Position numbers and translations under genes: made by a program
Part shown: positions 24,103-34,036 of the stretch, in pieces
How positions within the stretch are numbered: the first letter of the stretch is position 1
Layout: every line of letters begins with the position of its first letter
Notes under the pieces: generated by a model
The model's database searches: none
The model's input: the letters and a program-made list of their open reading frames with translations, nothing else
What the model was told of the DNA's origin: nothing
Assembly: GCF_014648435.1 (NCBI RefSeq)
Contig: NZ_BMRC01000027.1
Coordinates: 1-64,000 of the forward strand
Source of the DNA: Nonomuraea spiralis
Lineage (GTDB): Bacteria > Actinomycetota > Actinomycetes > Streptosporangiales > Streptosporangiaceae
Direction of reading: 5' to 3'
Length of the DNA: 64,000 bases

Positions 24103-24332
24103 GAAGCGTCATGCCCTCTGAATAGGTGGGATTCCTGTGCTGAAAGGTCATGAACGCTGTTCTCATCGGTGCCGCTCCTCCGGCCGGTGACTGGTGCCGC
24201 CGGGAAGTACAACAGCCGCCCGCGCCGCGCCGCAACCGGTTTTCGGCCGCCTACGCGATCTATACGCCGCCTATACACCCGCTGATCACGCTGAGCACCG
24301 AACGGCCTTACACCCCCCGCGGAGGTTGGACG
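24103..24332. promoter_or_regulatory. Divergent promoter region between ABC exporter and RHS gene
   Basis: No gene is evident in this 230-bp gap. Two CTATAC hexamers (about 24259-24275), spaced about 11 bp, lie in a locally A/T-richer part and are -10 candidates for the RHS gene. The ribosome site GGAGG at 24321-24325 is seven bases ahead of the GTG at 24333. Confidence 0.35.
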
Positions 24333-27300
24333 GTGTTGAAGAAACCCAGGCGGCTGACTCCCTTACCGCCGCTCGTCGTCCTGTTGCTGACGTCCACGGC
24401 ACTCGTGCCGATCCCCGCGCGGGCCGCCCCGCCCGCGCCCGTCAAGGCCCAGGCCGCGGTGGCCTGCCCGGACGAGATGCCCACCGAGATCTCCGCCCGC
24501 CTGGCCGCCGCGGTCTGCGGCAAGCGGGTCAAGGCGGTCTCGCTCACCTCCGAGACCGACGAGTTCTTCGTCAACCCCGCCGGCACGATCACCCAGGAGC
24601 ACCGCTACCGCCCGGTCCGGGTCAAGCGGGGCGAGGCGTGGGTGGCCGCCGACTCGACGCTGGCCGCGGCCGGGGACGGCTCGGTCGCTCCGAAGGCCGC
24701 CGCGGTGGCGTACAGCTTCTCCGGCGGCGGGGACGGCCCGCTGGTGACCGCGTCCGAGCGCGGCACCCGGCTCACCCTGGGCGCGCCGCTCGGCGCCCTG
24801 CCCAAGCCGGTGCTGGACGGCGCCACCGCCACCTACGCCGAGGTGCTGCCGGGCGTGGACCTGGTGCTGACCGCCGACGTGGACGGCTTCGCCGAGAAGC
24901 TCGTGGTCAAGACCCGCCAGGCCGCGGCGAACCCGGCGCTGAAGCAGCTGACGTTCGCCACCTCGGTGAAGAAGGGCGAGGCCAGGACCGACAAGCACGG
25001 CAACGTCTCCGTCGTGGACGCCGCGGGCGAGCCGGTGTTCGGCTCGGCGGCGCCGGAGATGTGGGACGCCGCCACCGAGTCGGCCATGACCCGCAGCCCG
25101 GCCGCCCCGGCGCTGGCCGCCCAGGCGGGCCGGCGGGCCAGGATGGGCGTCCGGCTGTCGGGCCGCGAGCTGCGCGTCACCCCCGACGCCGCCCTGCTGG
25201 CCGACCCCGCCACCGTCTACCCGGTGACGATCGACCCGAGCTTCACCTCGGCCAAGTCCGGCTGGACGTACGTGGACTCGGCCTATCCCACCAGCGCGTA
25301 CTGGAACTCCACGAGCGACGCGACGGCCGGCACCAGCAACGGCGGCGGCTACAAGCGGCGCTCGTTCTTCAACATGGGCCTGTCGGGCCTGGCGGGCAAG
25401 CACATCACCGCGGCCACGTTCAACATCAAGGAGACGTGGGCCTGGTCCTGCTCGGCGCGGAACGTCGAACTGCACCGGACGGCGGCCGTCGGCTCGGGCA
25501 CGACGTGGAACAACCAGCCCGCCTCCAACCTGAACGTCGGCGCCAAGAACGTCGCCTACGGCTGGTCGTCGGCCGGTCAGGGCGGCGCCTCGACCTGCCC
25601 GGCGGCCTGGGTCGGCTGGGACGTCACCAGCGCCGTGCAGAGCGTCGTGAGCGCGAACGGCACGTCGGTCACCTTCATGGTCAAGGCCGGGAGCGAGACC
25701 GACAACTACTACTGGAAGCGCTTCGCCAACAACCCGAACATCTCGATCACCTACAACTCGCTGCCGGGCACGCCGTCGGCCCTGGCCGTCGCGCCCTGCT
25801 CGGTGTGCGCCAGCCCGGCCACGGTGGGCGCGGCGCAGCCGACGCTGTCGGCCAAGGTGAGCGACGCCGACGGGCAGGCGCAGCGGGCCGACTTCGAGGT
25901 GTGGACGTCCGACCACGCGACCAAGGTGACCGGCGGTTCGGCAGCGAACGTCGCGAACGGCGCCGCCGCCTCCTGGAAGACGGCCACGGCGCTGGCCGGC
26001 GCCTCCTACGCCTGGCGGGTGCGAACCCACGACGGCACCGACTACGGCGCCTGGTCGTCCTGGTTCGCCTTCACCGTGGACGCCACGCCGCCGCCCTCCC
26101 CCGAGGTGTCCTCCGGCGACTACCCGGAAGACGCCTGGGCCAAGGGCTCCGGGCAGGCCGGGCAGTTCACCATCACGCCCGCCTCGGCCGACGTGTCGTC
26201 GGTGTCGTGGTCCTTCGACGGCGGCACGCAGCAGACCGCCGCCAACTCCGGCGCGCCGCACACGGTGAGCTGGACGCCGCCCGCCGACGGCCCGCACACC
26301 CTCAAGGCGTGGGTCAAGGACAAGGCGGGCAACCTGTCGGCCGCCACGACGTACGCCTTCAACGTGGGCGCCTCGGCGGTCACCTCGCCCAAGGACGGGC
26401 AGTCCACCGCCCGCCGGACGGTCCTTTCGGCCACGGGCAGCGCGGGGCTGAGCGCGGTCACCTTCTCCTACCGGCGCGGCGAGGCCGACGACTGGCACCA
26501 GGTGCCGGCGGCCGACGTACGCGGGAAGGCGGACGGGTCGGCGGTCACCTGGCCGGTGGCGATGAGCGCGGGCGCCTCGCCCGAGCTGGTCTGGGACGCC
26601 ACGCACTCGCTGGCCGAGGACGGCTCGATCGAGATCAGGGCCGAGTTCGTCACCTCGTCGGGCACGGCCGCCTCCCAGCCGGTGGACCTGATCGTGGACC
26701 GGGACGCCGAGGGCGCCTCCACCCAGCCGGTCGGCCCCGGCTCGGTCAACACGCTCACCGGCGACTTCAGGATGGCCGCGACGGACGCGAACGTGTACGG
26801 CATCGGCCTGATGCGCTCGTTCTCCTCGCGTGACCCGCGCAAGGGCTCGGCGCTGCCGGGCGTGGCGGCCATCTTCGGCACCGAGTGGACGCCGACCGGG
26901 CTCGCCCAGTCGGGTCAGGGCACGTTCGCCCAGCTCCGGGCCACCTCGACCACCTCGGTCGAGCTGAGCGGCGAGGGCTCGACGCTGGCCTTCACCAAGA
27001 ACGCCGACGGCTCCTACGAGCCGCAGCAGGACGCGGCGAGCCTGAAGCTGACCTTCGACGCCGCGGCCGACCGGTACACGCTGTCGGACACGAGCTCGGC
27101 CGAGCGCACGGTGTTCGCCAAGGTGGACGCGGCGGCGCCGATCTATCTGGTGCGGGCGGTCTACCCGGCCAGCGGCAAGGGCAGCACGGCCTTCGTTTGG
27201 CAGTCGGTGACCGGCTCCGACGGCAAGGCGCTGGCCCGGCCGGTCAAGATCATCGCGCCGTCGTACACGCAGGCGGACTGCGACGTGGATACGCTGGCGA

Positions 27301-30300
27301 GCCTGCCGCAGGGCTGCCGCCTGATCAAGCTGGACTACGCCACGACCACGACCGCGGGCGCGCAGCTCGGCGACGTGGCCGGGCAGGTCAAGGCGATCAG
27401 CCTGTGGGAGGGCGGCGCGAGCGCGCCGCTCGGCCTGTCGGAGTACCGCTACGACGACCTGGGCCGCCTGCGTGAGCAGTGGAACCCGGCCACGCCGGAC
27501 ATCAGGACGCGCTACGACTACGACCTCGGCGGCCGGGTGAACCGTTACACCCCGCCCGGCGAGCTGCCGTGGACGTTCGCCTACGGCAAGGCGGGCAACG
27601 CCGACACGGCCTCCGACGGCATGCTGCTGGCCGTCTCCCGGCCGACGCTGCGGCCCGGCACGCCGAGCGAGACGAACGGCACCGCGGTCACGTCGGTGGT
27701 CTACGACGTGCCGATCAGCGGGACCGGGGCGCCGTACACGCTGAGCGGGACGGCCACGGCCACCTGGGGGCAGGGCGACGCCCCGGTGGACGCGACCGCG
27801 ATCTTCCCGGCCGACCAGGTGCCGGCCAACCACACCGGGCGGGGCGGCCTGGCCGCCTCCGACTACGGCCGCGCCACGCTCACGTACCTGAACGCCTCCG
27901 GGCAGACGGTCAACCGGGTGGAGCCCGGCGGCGCGGTCTCGACCAGCCAGTACGACGCGCAGGGCAACACGGTGCTCACGCTGTCGGCGGGCAACCGGGC
28001 CCTCGCCCTCGGGCAGACGCCGGACGCGGGCACCGAGCTGGCCCGGCTGGGGCTGCTCAACGCCTCGACCGCCGACCGGGCGCGGGCCCTGGCCGAGGAG
28101 TCGGCCTACAGCTCCGACGGGCAGCGCATGGTCTCCGAGCTGGGCCCGCTGCACCTGGTCACGCTGAACGGCGCGCAGGTCGCGGCCAGGAAGCACACGG
28201 TCAACACCTTCGACGAGGGCCGGCCGGCCGACGCCAAGGTGTCGAACCTGGCCACGACGGTCGCGGTGGGCGCGTACGTGCCCGGCGCCGCCGCCGACGC
28301 CGACGTGCGGACGAACCGGACGTACTACGACTGGAACACCGGCAAGAGCGTCAAGACCGTCGAGGACCCCGGCGGCCTGGCGATCACCAAGACGACCGCG
28401 TACGACTCCGACGGCCGGGTGGTCGCCACGACGATGCCGAAGTCGTCCGGCGCCGACGCGGGCACCACGACCAGCGAGTACTACACCGCCGACGGCACCG
28501 GGACGTGCGGCGGCAAGGCCGAGTGGGCCGGGCAGCTCTGCCGTACCAAGGCCGGGAGCGGCGTCTCCGACAACGGCACCCGCCCGGCCGAGCTGGTCAC
28601 CAAGGTGTACGCCTACGAGCCCGGCGGCCGGGTGTCGTCGGTGACCGAGACGGCCAACGGGGTGACCAGGACCACGACCACGACGTACAACCCGGCGGGC
28701 GACATCGTGAAGACCGTCGTCGGCGGCGGGGCCGGCACGGTGGTGCCCGAGGTGAGCACCGTCTACGACGCGGCCGGGCGCGCGGTCAGGACCACGGCCT
28801 CCAACGGGACCGTGATCACCCGCGAGTACGACGCGCTGGGCCGCCAGACGTCCTACACCGACGCCGACGGCGGCGTGACCAGGGTCGAGTACGACGCCCT
28901 CGACCGCATCACCAGGAAGACCGACGGCGCGCCCTCGACGGTCACCTACGCCTACGACGACGTGCGCGGCGCGCTGGCCACCATGACCGACTCGGTGGCC
29001 GGGACGTTCACGGCGACGTACAACGTCGACGGCTCGATCACCCACGAGAACCTGCCGGGAGGAGTGTCCTACGACCTGACCAGGGACCCGTCGGGCGCGC
29101 CGGCCACGCGCGTCTACCGGACCACGGCCGGGGTGAAGCTGCTGGACGACTCGGTGACCTGGTCGATCCACGGCCAGCAGGTCACCCACAACGGGCTGTC
29201 CGCGCAGAAGATCGGCTACGACCGGCTGGGCCGGATCGCCACGGTGGACGACACCGTGAGCGGGATCTGCGCGCGCCGGGCCTACGGCTACGACGCCAAC
29301 TCCAACAGGACGGGGCTGACGTCGAGCGCCTGCGACGGCTCGGGCGCGGTCACCGAGAACCACGCCTACGACGGCGGCGACCGGCTGGCCGACGCGGGCT
29401 ACGAGTACGACGCCTACGGCCGTACCACGGGCACGCCGGCCGGGCTGAAGGTGGAGTACTACAACACCGACCTGGTCCGGCAGATGACGTCGGGGACGGT
29501 GCGGCAGTCGTACACGCTGGACCCGGAGCTGCGGCGGGACACCACCACGCTGGAGCAGCTCAGCGGCGGCACGTGGAGCCAGACCGGCAGGCGGGTGGAG
29601 CACTTCGACGCCGACGACGACACGCCCGCCTGGGTCGTGGAGGGCGGCGCCGTCACCAGGAACGTGCACTCCATCTCCGGCGGCCTGGCCGCGGTCACCT
29701 CGGCCACCGGGGACGTGCGGCTGCAGCTGACCAACCTGCACGACGACATCAACGTCGTCTACGCCGGCGGCGTGCCGCTGGCGCTGGACTTCGACGAGTT
29801 CGGCAACCCGCGCGCCGGCCAGCCGGCGATGCGGTACGGCTGGCACGGCGCCGCCGAGCGGGCCGCCGACACCCCCGACGGCACGATCCTCATGGGCGTC
29901 CGGCTCTACCAGCCCAAGCTGGGACGTTTCCTGCAGACCGACCCGGTGGAGGGCGGCAGCGCCAACGCCTACGACTACGCCAACCAGTCACCGACCTCCA
30001 ACGCCGACCTGGACGGCAAGAAGTGGTACTGGTGCACCAACTTCTGGCACTTCGCCTTCAACCACTGCGGCGTCAGCTACGCCTACTACCACGGGAGCTG
30101 GCGTTACGTGCAGTGGAAGAAGACGCCGGCCGGCTGGTGGGTGCGCGGCGTGTACTACGACTACTGCACCAAGTCCCCCGACAAGCCGCTCGGCTACGAC
30201 TTCCGGCAGGCGTGCATGATGCACGACTACGGGTACGCCCTGCGAAATATGGGGTATGTCCATAGCAAGTACCAGGTGGACTACATCTTCTACTACGTCC

Positions 30301-30398
30301 TGTACTGGGGCGTCTGCTCCCACTACTTCTTCAAGGGGACATGTCGCCGCATCGCGTACGCGTACTTCCTTTCGGTGGTCGCCTTCGGCCACCCGTGA
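24333..30398 (+). CDS. Secreted RHS-repeat polymorphic toxin with C-terminal phospholipase A2-like domain
   Basis: A 2021-residue exported protein. A Sec signal (VLKKPRRLTPLPPLVVLLL ... ARA) is followed by an N-terminal region to about 300, a DNRLRE-like beta domain (about 300-480, for example WNSTSDATAGTSNGGG and WVGWDVTSAV), two Ig/Fn3-like domains, and RHS/YD repeats from about 805 (NTLTGDFRMAATDANVYGIG). The RHS core ends with GVRLYQPKLGRFLQTDP and YDYANQSPTSNADLDGK. The last 126 residues are a different domain with six cysteines and DFRQACMMHDYGYALRN; Cys1961 and His1964-Asp1965 match the CxxHD core of prokaryotic phospholipase A2. I chose GTG 24333 because of GGAGG at seven bases. The RHS shell would carry the toxin. 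No immunity gene is recognisable next to it. Confidence 0.85.
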   Translation: MLKKPRRLTPLPPLVVLLLTSTALVPIPARAAPPAPVKAQAAVACPDEMPTEISARLAAAVCGKRVKAVSLTSETDEFFVNPAGTITQEHRYRPVRVKRGEAWVAADSTLAAAGDGSVAPKAAAVAYSFSGGGDGPLVTASERGTRLTLGAPLGALPKPVLDGATATYAEVLPGVDLVLTADVDGFAEKLVVKTRQAAANPALKQLTFATSVKKGEARTDKHGNVSVVDAAGEPVFGSAAPEMWDAATESAMTRSPAAPALAAQAGRRARMGVRLSGRELRVTPDAALLADPATVYPVTIDPSFTSAKSGWTYVDSAYPTSAYWNSTSDATAGTSNGGGYKRRSFFNMGLSGLAGKHITAATFNIKETWAWSCSARNVELHRTAAVGSGTTWNNQPASNLNVGAKNVAYGWSSAGQGGASTCPAAWVGWDVTSAVQSVVSANGTSVTFMVKAGSETDNYYWKRFANNPNISITYNSLPGTPSALAVAPCSVCASPATVGAAQPTLSAKVSDADGQAQRADFEVWTSDHATKVTGGSAANVANGAAASWKTATALAGASYAWRVRTHDGTDYGAWSSWFAFTVDATPPPSPEVSSGDYPEDAWAKGSGQAGQFTITPASADVSSVSWSFDGGTQQTAANSGAPHTVSWTPPADGPHTLKAWVKDKAGNLSAATTYAFNVGASAVTSPKDGQSTARRTVLSATGSAGLSAVTFSYRRGEADDWHQVPAADVRGKADGSAVTWPVAMSAGASPELVWDATHSLAEDGSIEIRAEFVTSSGTAASQPVDLIVDRDAEGASTQPVGPGSVNTLTGDFRMAATDANVYGIGLMRSFSSRDPRKGSALPGVAAIFGTEWTPTGLAQSGQGTFAQLRATSTTSVELSGEGSTLAFTKNADGSYEPQQDAASLKLTFDAAADRYTLSDTSSAERTVFAKVDAAAPIYLVRAVYPASGKGSTAFVWQSVTGSDGKALARPVKIIAPSYTQADCDVDTLASLPQGCRLIKLDYATTTTAGAQLGDVAGQVKAISLWEGGASAPLGLSEYRYDDLGRLREQWNPATPDIRTRYDYDLGGRVNRYTPPGELPWTFAYGKAGNADTASDGMLLAVSRPTLRPGTPSETNGTAVTSVVYDVPISGTGAPYTLSGTATATWGQGDAPVDATAIFPADQVPANHTGRGGLAASDYGRATLTYLNASGQTVNRVEPGGAVSTSQYDAQGNTVLTLSAGNRALALGQTPDAGTELARLGLLNASTADRARALAEESAYSSDGQRMVSELGPLHLVTLNGAQVAARKHTVNTFDEGRPADAKVSNLATTVAVGAYVPGAAADADVRTNRTYYDWNTGKSVKTVEDPGGLAITKTTAYDSDGRVVATTMPKSSGADAGTTTSEYYTADGTGTCGGKAEWAGQLCRTKAGSGVSDNGTRPAELVTKVYAYEPGGRVSSVTETANGVTRTTTTTYNPAGDIVKTVVGGGAGTVVPEVSTVYDAAGRAVRTTASNGTVITREYDALGRQTSYTDADGGVTRVEYDALDRITRKTDGAPSTVTYAYDDVRGALATMTDSVAGTFTATYNVDGSITHENLPGGVSYDLTRDPSGAPATRVYRTTAGVKLLDDSVTWSIHGQQVTHNGLSAQKIGYDRLGRIATVDDTVSGICARRAYGYDANSNRTGLTSSACDGSGAVTENHAYDGGDRLADAGYEYDAYGRTTGTPAGLKVEYYNTDLVRQMTSGTVRQSYTLDPELRRDTTTLEQLSGGTWSQTGRRVEHFDADDDTPAWVVEGGAVTRNVHSISGGLAAVTSATGDVRLQLTNLHDDINVVYAGGVPLALDFDEFGNPRAGQPAMRYGWHGAAERAADTPDGTILMGVRLYQPKLGRFLQTDPVEGGSANAYDYANQSPTSNADLDGKKWYWCTNFWHFAFNHCGVSYAYYHGSWRYVQWKKTPAGWWVRGVYYDYCTKSPDKPLGYDFRQACMMHDYGYALRNMGYVHSKYQVDYIFYYVLYWGVCSHYFFKGTCRRIAYAYFLSVVAFGHP

Positions 30399-30410
30399 CC
30401 TAGGATGAGC

Positions 30411-30455
30411 CACCGGCGGGAGCCACCACGAAGGGCTCCCGCCGGTGCCCTTTTC
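30411..30455 (+). terminator. Strong Rho-independent terminator
   Basis: A perfect 14-bp stem (30411-30424 with 30434-30447) and nine-base loop are followed by TTTT at 30451-30454, 12 bases after the RHS stop. It separates the RHS gene from the SARP regulator. Confidence 0.9.
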
Positions 30456-30474
30456 TCCCGGTCCGACCGATGGG

Positions 30475-30552
30475 TTGACGGAAGTCGGACGTTGATGCAC
30501 ATTGAAGCAGCTTTGATCTTCCTTGTGCACACACGTCCTTGGCGGGAGCGCG
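30475..30552 (+). promoter_or_regulatory. SARP gene promoter region with TGCACA/TGTGCA inverted repeat
   Basis: Downstream of the terminator, TTGACG (30475-30480) is a -35 candidate. TGCACA (30496-30501) and TGTGCA (30524-30529) form an inverted repeat with a 22-bp spacer that holds A/T-rich sequence. The ribosome site GGGAG precedes ATG 30553. Confidence 0.35.
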
Positions 30553-33537
30553 ATGGAGTTCGCCGTACTTGGGCCGCTTCACGTCTCGGGTGAGCGAGGG
30601 CCGCTGCCGCTCGGCGGCGGCAAGCAGCGCATCCTGCTGGCCGAGCTCCTGTGCCGGGCCGGCCGCCCGGTCTCCCCCGCCACGCTCGTCGAGGCCCTGT
30701 GGGAGCAGCGCCCGCCGCGCACCGCCGCCGACAACCTCCGCCTGTACGTGCACCAGCTCCGCAGGACACTCGGCCAGGACCGCATCACCCGTACCGACGC
30801 CGGGTTCGTGCTGGCCGTGCACCCGGGCGAGCTGGACGCCGAACGCTTCGAGACCCTGGCCGGCCAGGGCGGCTCCGCGCTGTCCCACGGCGACCACGAA
30901 CGCGCCGCCACGCTGCTGCGGCAGGCGCTGGAGTTGTGGCGCGGGGCCGCGTACGCGGGGCTGAACCTCACCGCCGGGCTCCGCGACCACGCCCGCCGCC
31001 TGGAGGAGGAGCGCCTGGCGGCGCTGGAGCACCGGATCGAGGCGGACCTGGCCCGCGGCCTGGACGCCGCGCTGATCGCGGAGCTGACCGAGCTGGTCGC
31101 CGAGCACCCGCTGCGCGAGCGCCCGCGCCGCCAGCTCATGCTGGCCCTGGCCAGGTCGGGACGGCAGGCCGAGGCCCTGGCCAGCTACCGCGAGGCCCGC
31201 CGGGTGTTCGCCGCCGAGCTGGGCCTCGATCCCGGGGCCGAGCTCAACCGCGTGCACCAGGCCATCCTCACCGGCACCCTCGACCCGGCCCCGGACGGCG
31301 CCGGGCCGTCCGTCGCGCGCTCCCCCGCCCAGCTCCCGACCGACATCACCGACTTCACCGGCCGCGACGAGCAGCTCGCTCAGCTCACGGCCCTGCTCGG
31401 CGACGAACCCCCGCCGGGGCCCGGCCAGGTACGGGTGTGCGTGATCGCGGGCATGGGCGGCGTCGGCAAGACCACGCTGGCCGTGCACGCCGCCCACCGC
31501 ATCGCCCGCCGCTACCCCGACGGCCAGCTCCACGCGAACCTGCACGGCGCCGAGGCCAGCCCCGCCGACCCCGGCCAGGTGCTGGCCGCCTTCCTCACCG
31601 CGCTCGGCGTGCCGCGCTCCACGCTGCCCGAGGGCACAGACGAGCGGGCCGCGCTGTTCCGCAGCAGCCTGGCCGAGCGGCGCATGCTGATCGTGCTCGA
31701 CAACGCCGCCTCCGAGCAGCAGGTGCGCCCGCTGCTGCCGGGCACGTCCGGCTGCGCGGTCATCGTCACCAGCAGGGCCAGGCTGAGCGGACTGTCCGGC
31801 GCGGCCCTGATCGAGCTGTCGGTGCTGCACCTGCGGCAGGGCGTACGCCTGCTGAGCAGGATCGCCGGCATCGGGCGGGTGGCGGCCGAGCCGGAGGCGG
31901 CGGCGGAGATCGTCCGGCTCTCCGACGGCATCCCGCTGGCCGTACGGGTGGCCGGGGCCCGGCTGGTGGCCCGGCCGCACTGGCCGCTGACCCGGCTGGC
32001 CGGGCAGCTCAAGGACGAACGGCGGCGGCTCGACCAGTTCGCGACCGGCGACCTGGCGGTCCGGGCCAGCCTGGCACTCAGCTACGTGGGGCTGGAGCCG
32101 GCCGCGCGGCGGGCCTTCCGGCTGCTTGGCGCGCTGGAGGTGCCCGACTTCGCCGGGTGGGTGGCGTCCGCGCTGCTCGACCTGCCCGTACCGGCGGGCG
32201 AGGAGCTGGTGGAGTCGCTGGTGGACACGCAGCTCGTGCTGATGAGCGGCGTCGATCCGGCCGGGCAGCCGCGCTACCGCTTCCACGACCTGGTCCGCCT
32301 GTACGCCCGCGAGCGCGCCGAGCTGGAGGACCGGCCCGAGGCGGTCGCGGCGGCGCTCGGGCGGGCGTTCGGCGGCTGGCTCGCGCTGGCCGAGCAGGCC
32401 ACCGAACGCGTCCAGGGCAGCTCGTCGGCCATCATCCACGGCTCGGCCCCGCGCTGGAGCCCGCCGGACGGCACGCCGTGGGAGATCCGGCAGGACCCGA
32501 TGGCCTGGTTCGACACCGAGCGTACGGCGCTGGTCGCGGCGATCCGGCAGGCGTGCGCGCTCGGCCTGGCCGAGGTCGCCTGGGACACCGCCTGCTGCGC
32601 CGAGCGTTACTTCGACGTGAGCGGCCTGTTCGACGACTGGCGGGCGCTGCACGAGCGGGTGCTGGCCGCCTGCCTGGCCGCGGGCGACCGGCTCGGCGAG
32701 GCGGTGATCAGGCGCGGCCTCATGCACGCCACCACCTGGACCGAGACCGGCGGCGCCATGGCCGCCCAGTACGACGGCGCCGAACGGCTGATCGCCATGT
32801 TCACCGAGCTGGGCGAGCGGCGCGGCCTGTCGGACGCGTACGTGCTGCGCGCCTGGGGCGAGGCGGCCAGGGGCGACATGGCGCACGGCCTGCGCTCGGG
32901 CCGGATCGCGCTGGACCTGGCCGAACGCAGCGGCCACCAGGGCGGCGAGGCCAGGGCGCACGTGTGCATGGCGGTGGCCTACGGCACCAGGGACATCAAG
33001 ATGGCCATCGTGCACCTGCTGCGCGGCCTCGACCTGGCCACGAAGCTCGGCAACCCGCGGTTCGAGGCCACGACCCTGCAGTTCCTCGGCCTCGCGCACG
33101 CCCACGCCAAGGAGTTCGAGGCCGGGCTGGAGTACATGGTGCGGGCGCTGGCCATCTACCGGCAGATCCGCGACCCGCTGCTGGAGGCGATGGGCCTGGT
33201 CGCGCTGGCCAAGCTGTACGCCGGGCACCACGACGCGCGGGCCAGGGCGGTGGCCGAGGCGGCCGAGCTGATGAGCCGTTCCCACCGGCTGGCCCACCAT
33301 CAGGCCGACGCGCTGTGGGTGCTGGGCGGGGTGGACCTGGCCGAGGGGCGGGTGGCCGAGGCGGTCGCGCACCTGGAGGAGTCGGTGCGGCTGTGGCGTA
33401 CGCGGGGGTGGCGGGAGTTCCTGGCGGGGGCGCTCGGGAGTCTGGCCGAGGCGTACACGGCGGCGGGGGACCCGGCGGCGGCGGCCGCGGCCCGGCTGGA
33501 GGCCGAGACGCTTGCCGGTTCTCCTCAGGCGGGTTGA
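30553..33537 (+). CDS. SARP-type regulator with NB-ARC and TPR domains (AfsR-like)
   Basis: A 994-residue AfsR/SARP architecture. The N-terminal OmpR-like DNA-binding domain (MEFAVLGPLHVSGERGPLPL ... LRLYVHQLRRTLG) and bacterial transcriptional activation domain (to about 250) are followed by an NB-ARC ATPase with Walker A GMGGVGKTT near residue 300 and MLIVLDNA as Walker B, then helical repeats of the TPR type from about 560 to the end. Such regulators activate secondary-metabolite or development genes after nucleotide- and phosphorylation-dependent assembly. The neighbours do not include an obvious biosynthetic cluster, so the target genes are unknown. Confidence 0.9.
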   Translation: MEFAVLGPLHVSGERGPLPLGGGKQRILLAELLCRAGRPVSPATLVEALWEQRPPRTAADNLRLYVHQLRRTLGQDRITRTDAGFVLAVHPGELDAERFETLAGQGGSALSHGDHERAATLLRQALELWRGAAYAGLNLTAGLRDHARRLEEERLAALEHRIEADLARGLDAALIAELTELVAEHPLRERPRRQLMLALARSGRQAEALASYREARRVFAAELGLDPGAELNRVHQAILTGTLDPAPDGAGPSVARSPAQLPTDITDFTGRDEQLAQLTALLGDEPPPGPGQVRVCVIAGMGGVGKTTLAVHAAHRIARRYPDGQLHANLHGAEASPADPGQVLAAFLTALGVPRSTLPEGTDERAALFRSSLAERRMLIVLDNAASEQQVRPLLPGTSGCAVIVTSRARLSGLSGAALIELSVLHLRQGVRLLSRIAGIGRVAAEPEAAAEIVRLSDGIPLAVRVAGARLVARPHWPLTRLAGQLKDERRRLDQFATGDLAVRASLALSYVGLEPAARRAFRLLGALEVPDFAGWVASALLDLPVPAGEELVESLVDTQLVLMSGVDPAGQPRYRFHDLVRLYARERAELEDRPEAVAAALGRAFGGWLALAEQATERVQGSSSAIIHGSAPRWSPPDGTPWEIRQDPMAWFDTERTALVAAIRQACALGLAEVAWDTACCAERYFDVSGLFDDWRALHERVLAACLAAGDRLGEAVIRRGLMHATTWTETGGAMAAQYDGAERLIAMFTELGERRGLSDAYVLRAWGEAARGDMAHGLRSGRIALDLAERSGHQGGEARAHVCMAVAYGTRDIKMAIVHLLRGLDLATKLGNPRFEATTLQFLGLAHAHAKEFEAGLEYMVRALAIYRQIRDPLLEAMGLVALAKLYAGHHDARARAVAEAAELMSRSHRLAHHQADALWVLGGVDLAEGRVAEAVAHLEESVRLWRTRGWREFLAGALGSLAEAYTAAGDPAAAAAARLEAETLAGSPQAG

Positions 33538-33609
33538 GTACCTGAGCGCTGTGTCCGGGGCCCGGCCGTGGGCATGCTGGTCGCCAGGACCGCTTGGGGG
33601 CGTACCGCG

Positions 33610-33663
33610 AGGAGTGAGATGTCCTTGAGAAGTGAGATGCCGCTGAGGAGTGAGATGCCGCGT
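33610..33663 (+). repeat. 18-bp triplication carrying ribosome site plus ATG
   Basis: Three 18-bp units begin at 33610, 33628 and 33646. Each contains AGGAGTGAGATG (AGAAGTGAGATG in the middle one), a Shine-Dalgarno site and an ATG at the right spacing. All three ATG codons (33619, 33637, 33655) are in frame with the following membrane protein. Confidence 0.85.
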
Positions 33664-34026
33664 TCCGCCCTGTTGTGGGCCGTGATCCTGATCGCCGCGG
33701 GCGTGGCCGCCGTGGCCGTGTGCGTGCTGACCGCGCCCGCGGTCGCCCCCGGCGCGCCGCGGGACATCCTGGACTCCCCCGCGCTCCTGCCGGCCTTCGC
33801 CGCGCTGGCGGTCCTGGCCGGGCTGGCCGCCTGGGCCGCCCCGCACCCCTTGTGGGGCGCCGTCGCCGCCGCGCCGTTCTTCGTGTACTTCGCCGCCGGG
33901 GTGGCCGGCGAGCTGCGGGAGGGCGGGCAGGGAATGTGGCCGGTCGGCCTGATGTTCCTGATCGGCCTCACGCTGCTGCCGCTGGCCGCCTCGCTCGTCA
34001 CGTCTCTGGTCGCCAGGTCCCGCTGA
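33619..34026 (+). CDS. Small membrane protein of unknown function
   Basis: A hydrophobic protein of 124-136 residues depending on which of three consecutive in-frame starts is used. Four membrane helices are visible: LLWAVILIAAGVAAVAVCVL, LPAFAALAVLAGLAAWA, PLWGAVAAAPFFVYFAAGVA and VGLMFLIGLTLLPLAASLV. The N-terminus from the first start reads MSLRSEMPLRSEMPRSALL, which is the translation of the 18-bp repeat. I do not recognise a family. It lies between the SARP gene and the UvrA-like gene, both in the same direction. Confidence 0.65.
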   Translation: MSLRSEMPLRSEMPRSALLWAVILIAAGVAAVAVCVLTAPAVAPGAPRDILDSPALLPAFAALAVLAGLAAWAAPHPLWGAVAAAPFFVYFAAGVAGELREGGQGMWPVGLMFLIGLTLLPLAASLVTSLVARSR

Positions 34027-34036
34027 GCCCACGCCC

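Noticed and set aside
24363..29846. A minus-strand open frame of more than 1800 codons antisense to the RHS gene
   Set aside because: It is composed of low-complexity Gly/Arg/Val residues, as expected for the antisense of GC-rich coding DNA; the plus strand has signal peptide, RHS repeats and toxin domain.
30553..33537. SARP gene as an immunity or partner gene of the RHS toxin
   Set aside because: It is a standard AfsR-like regulator and is separated from the RHS gene by a strong terminator.
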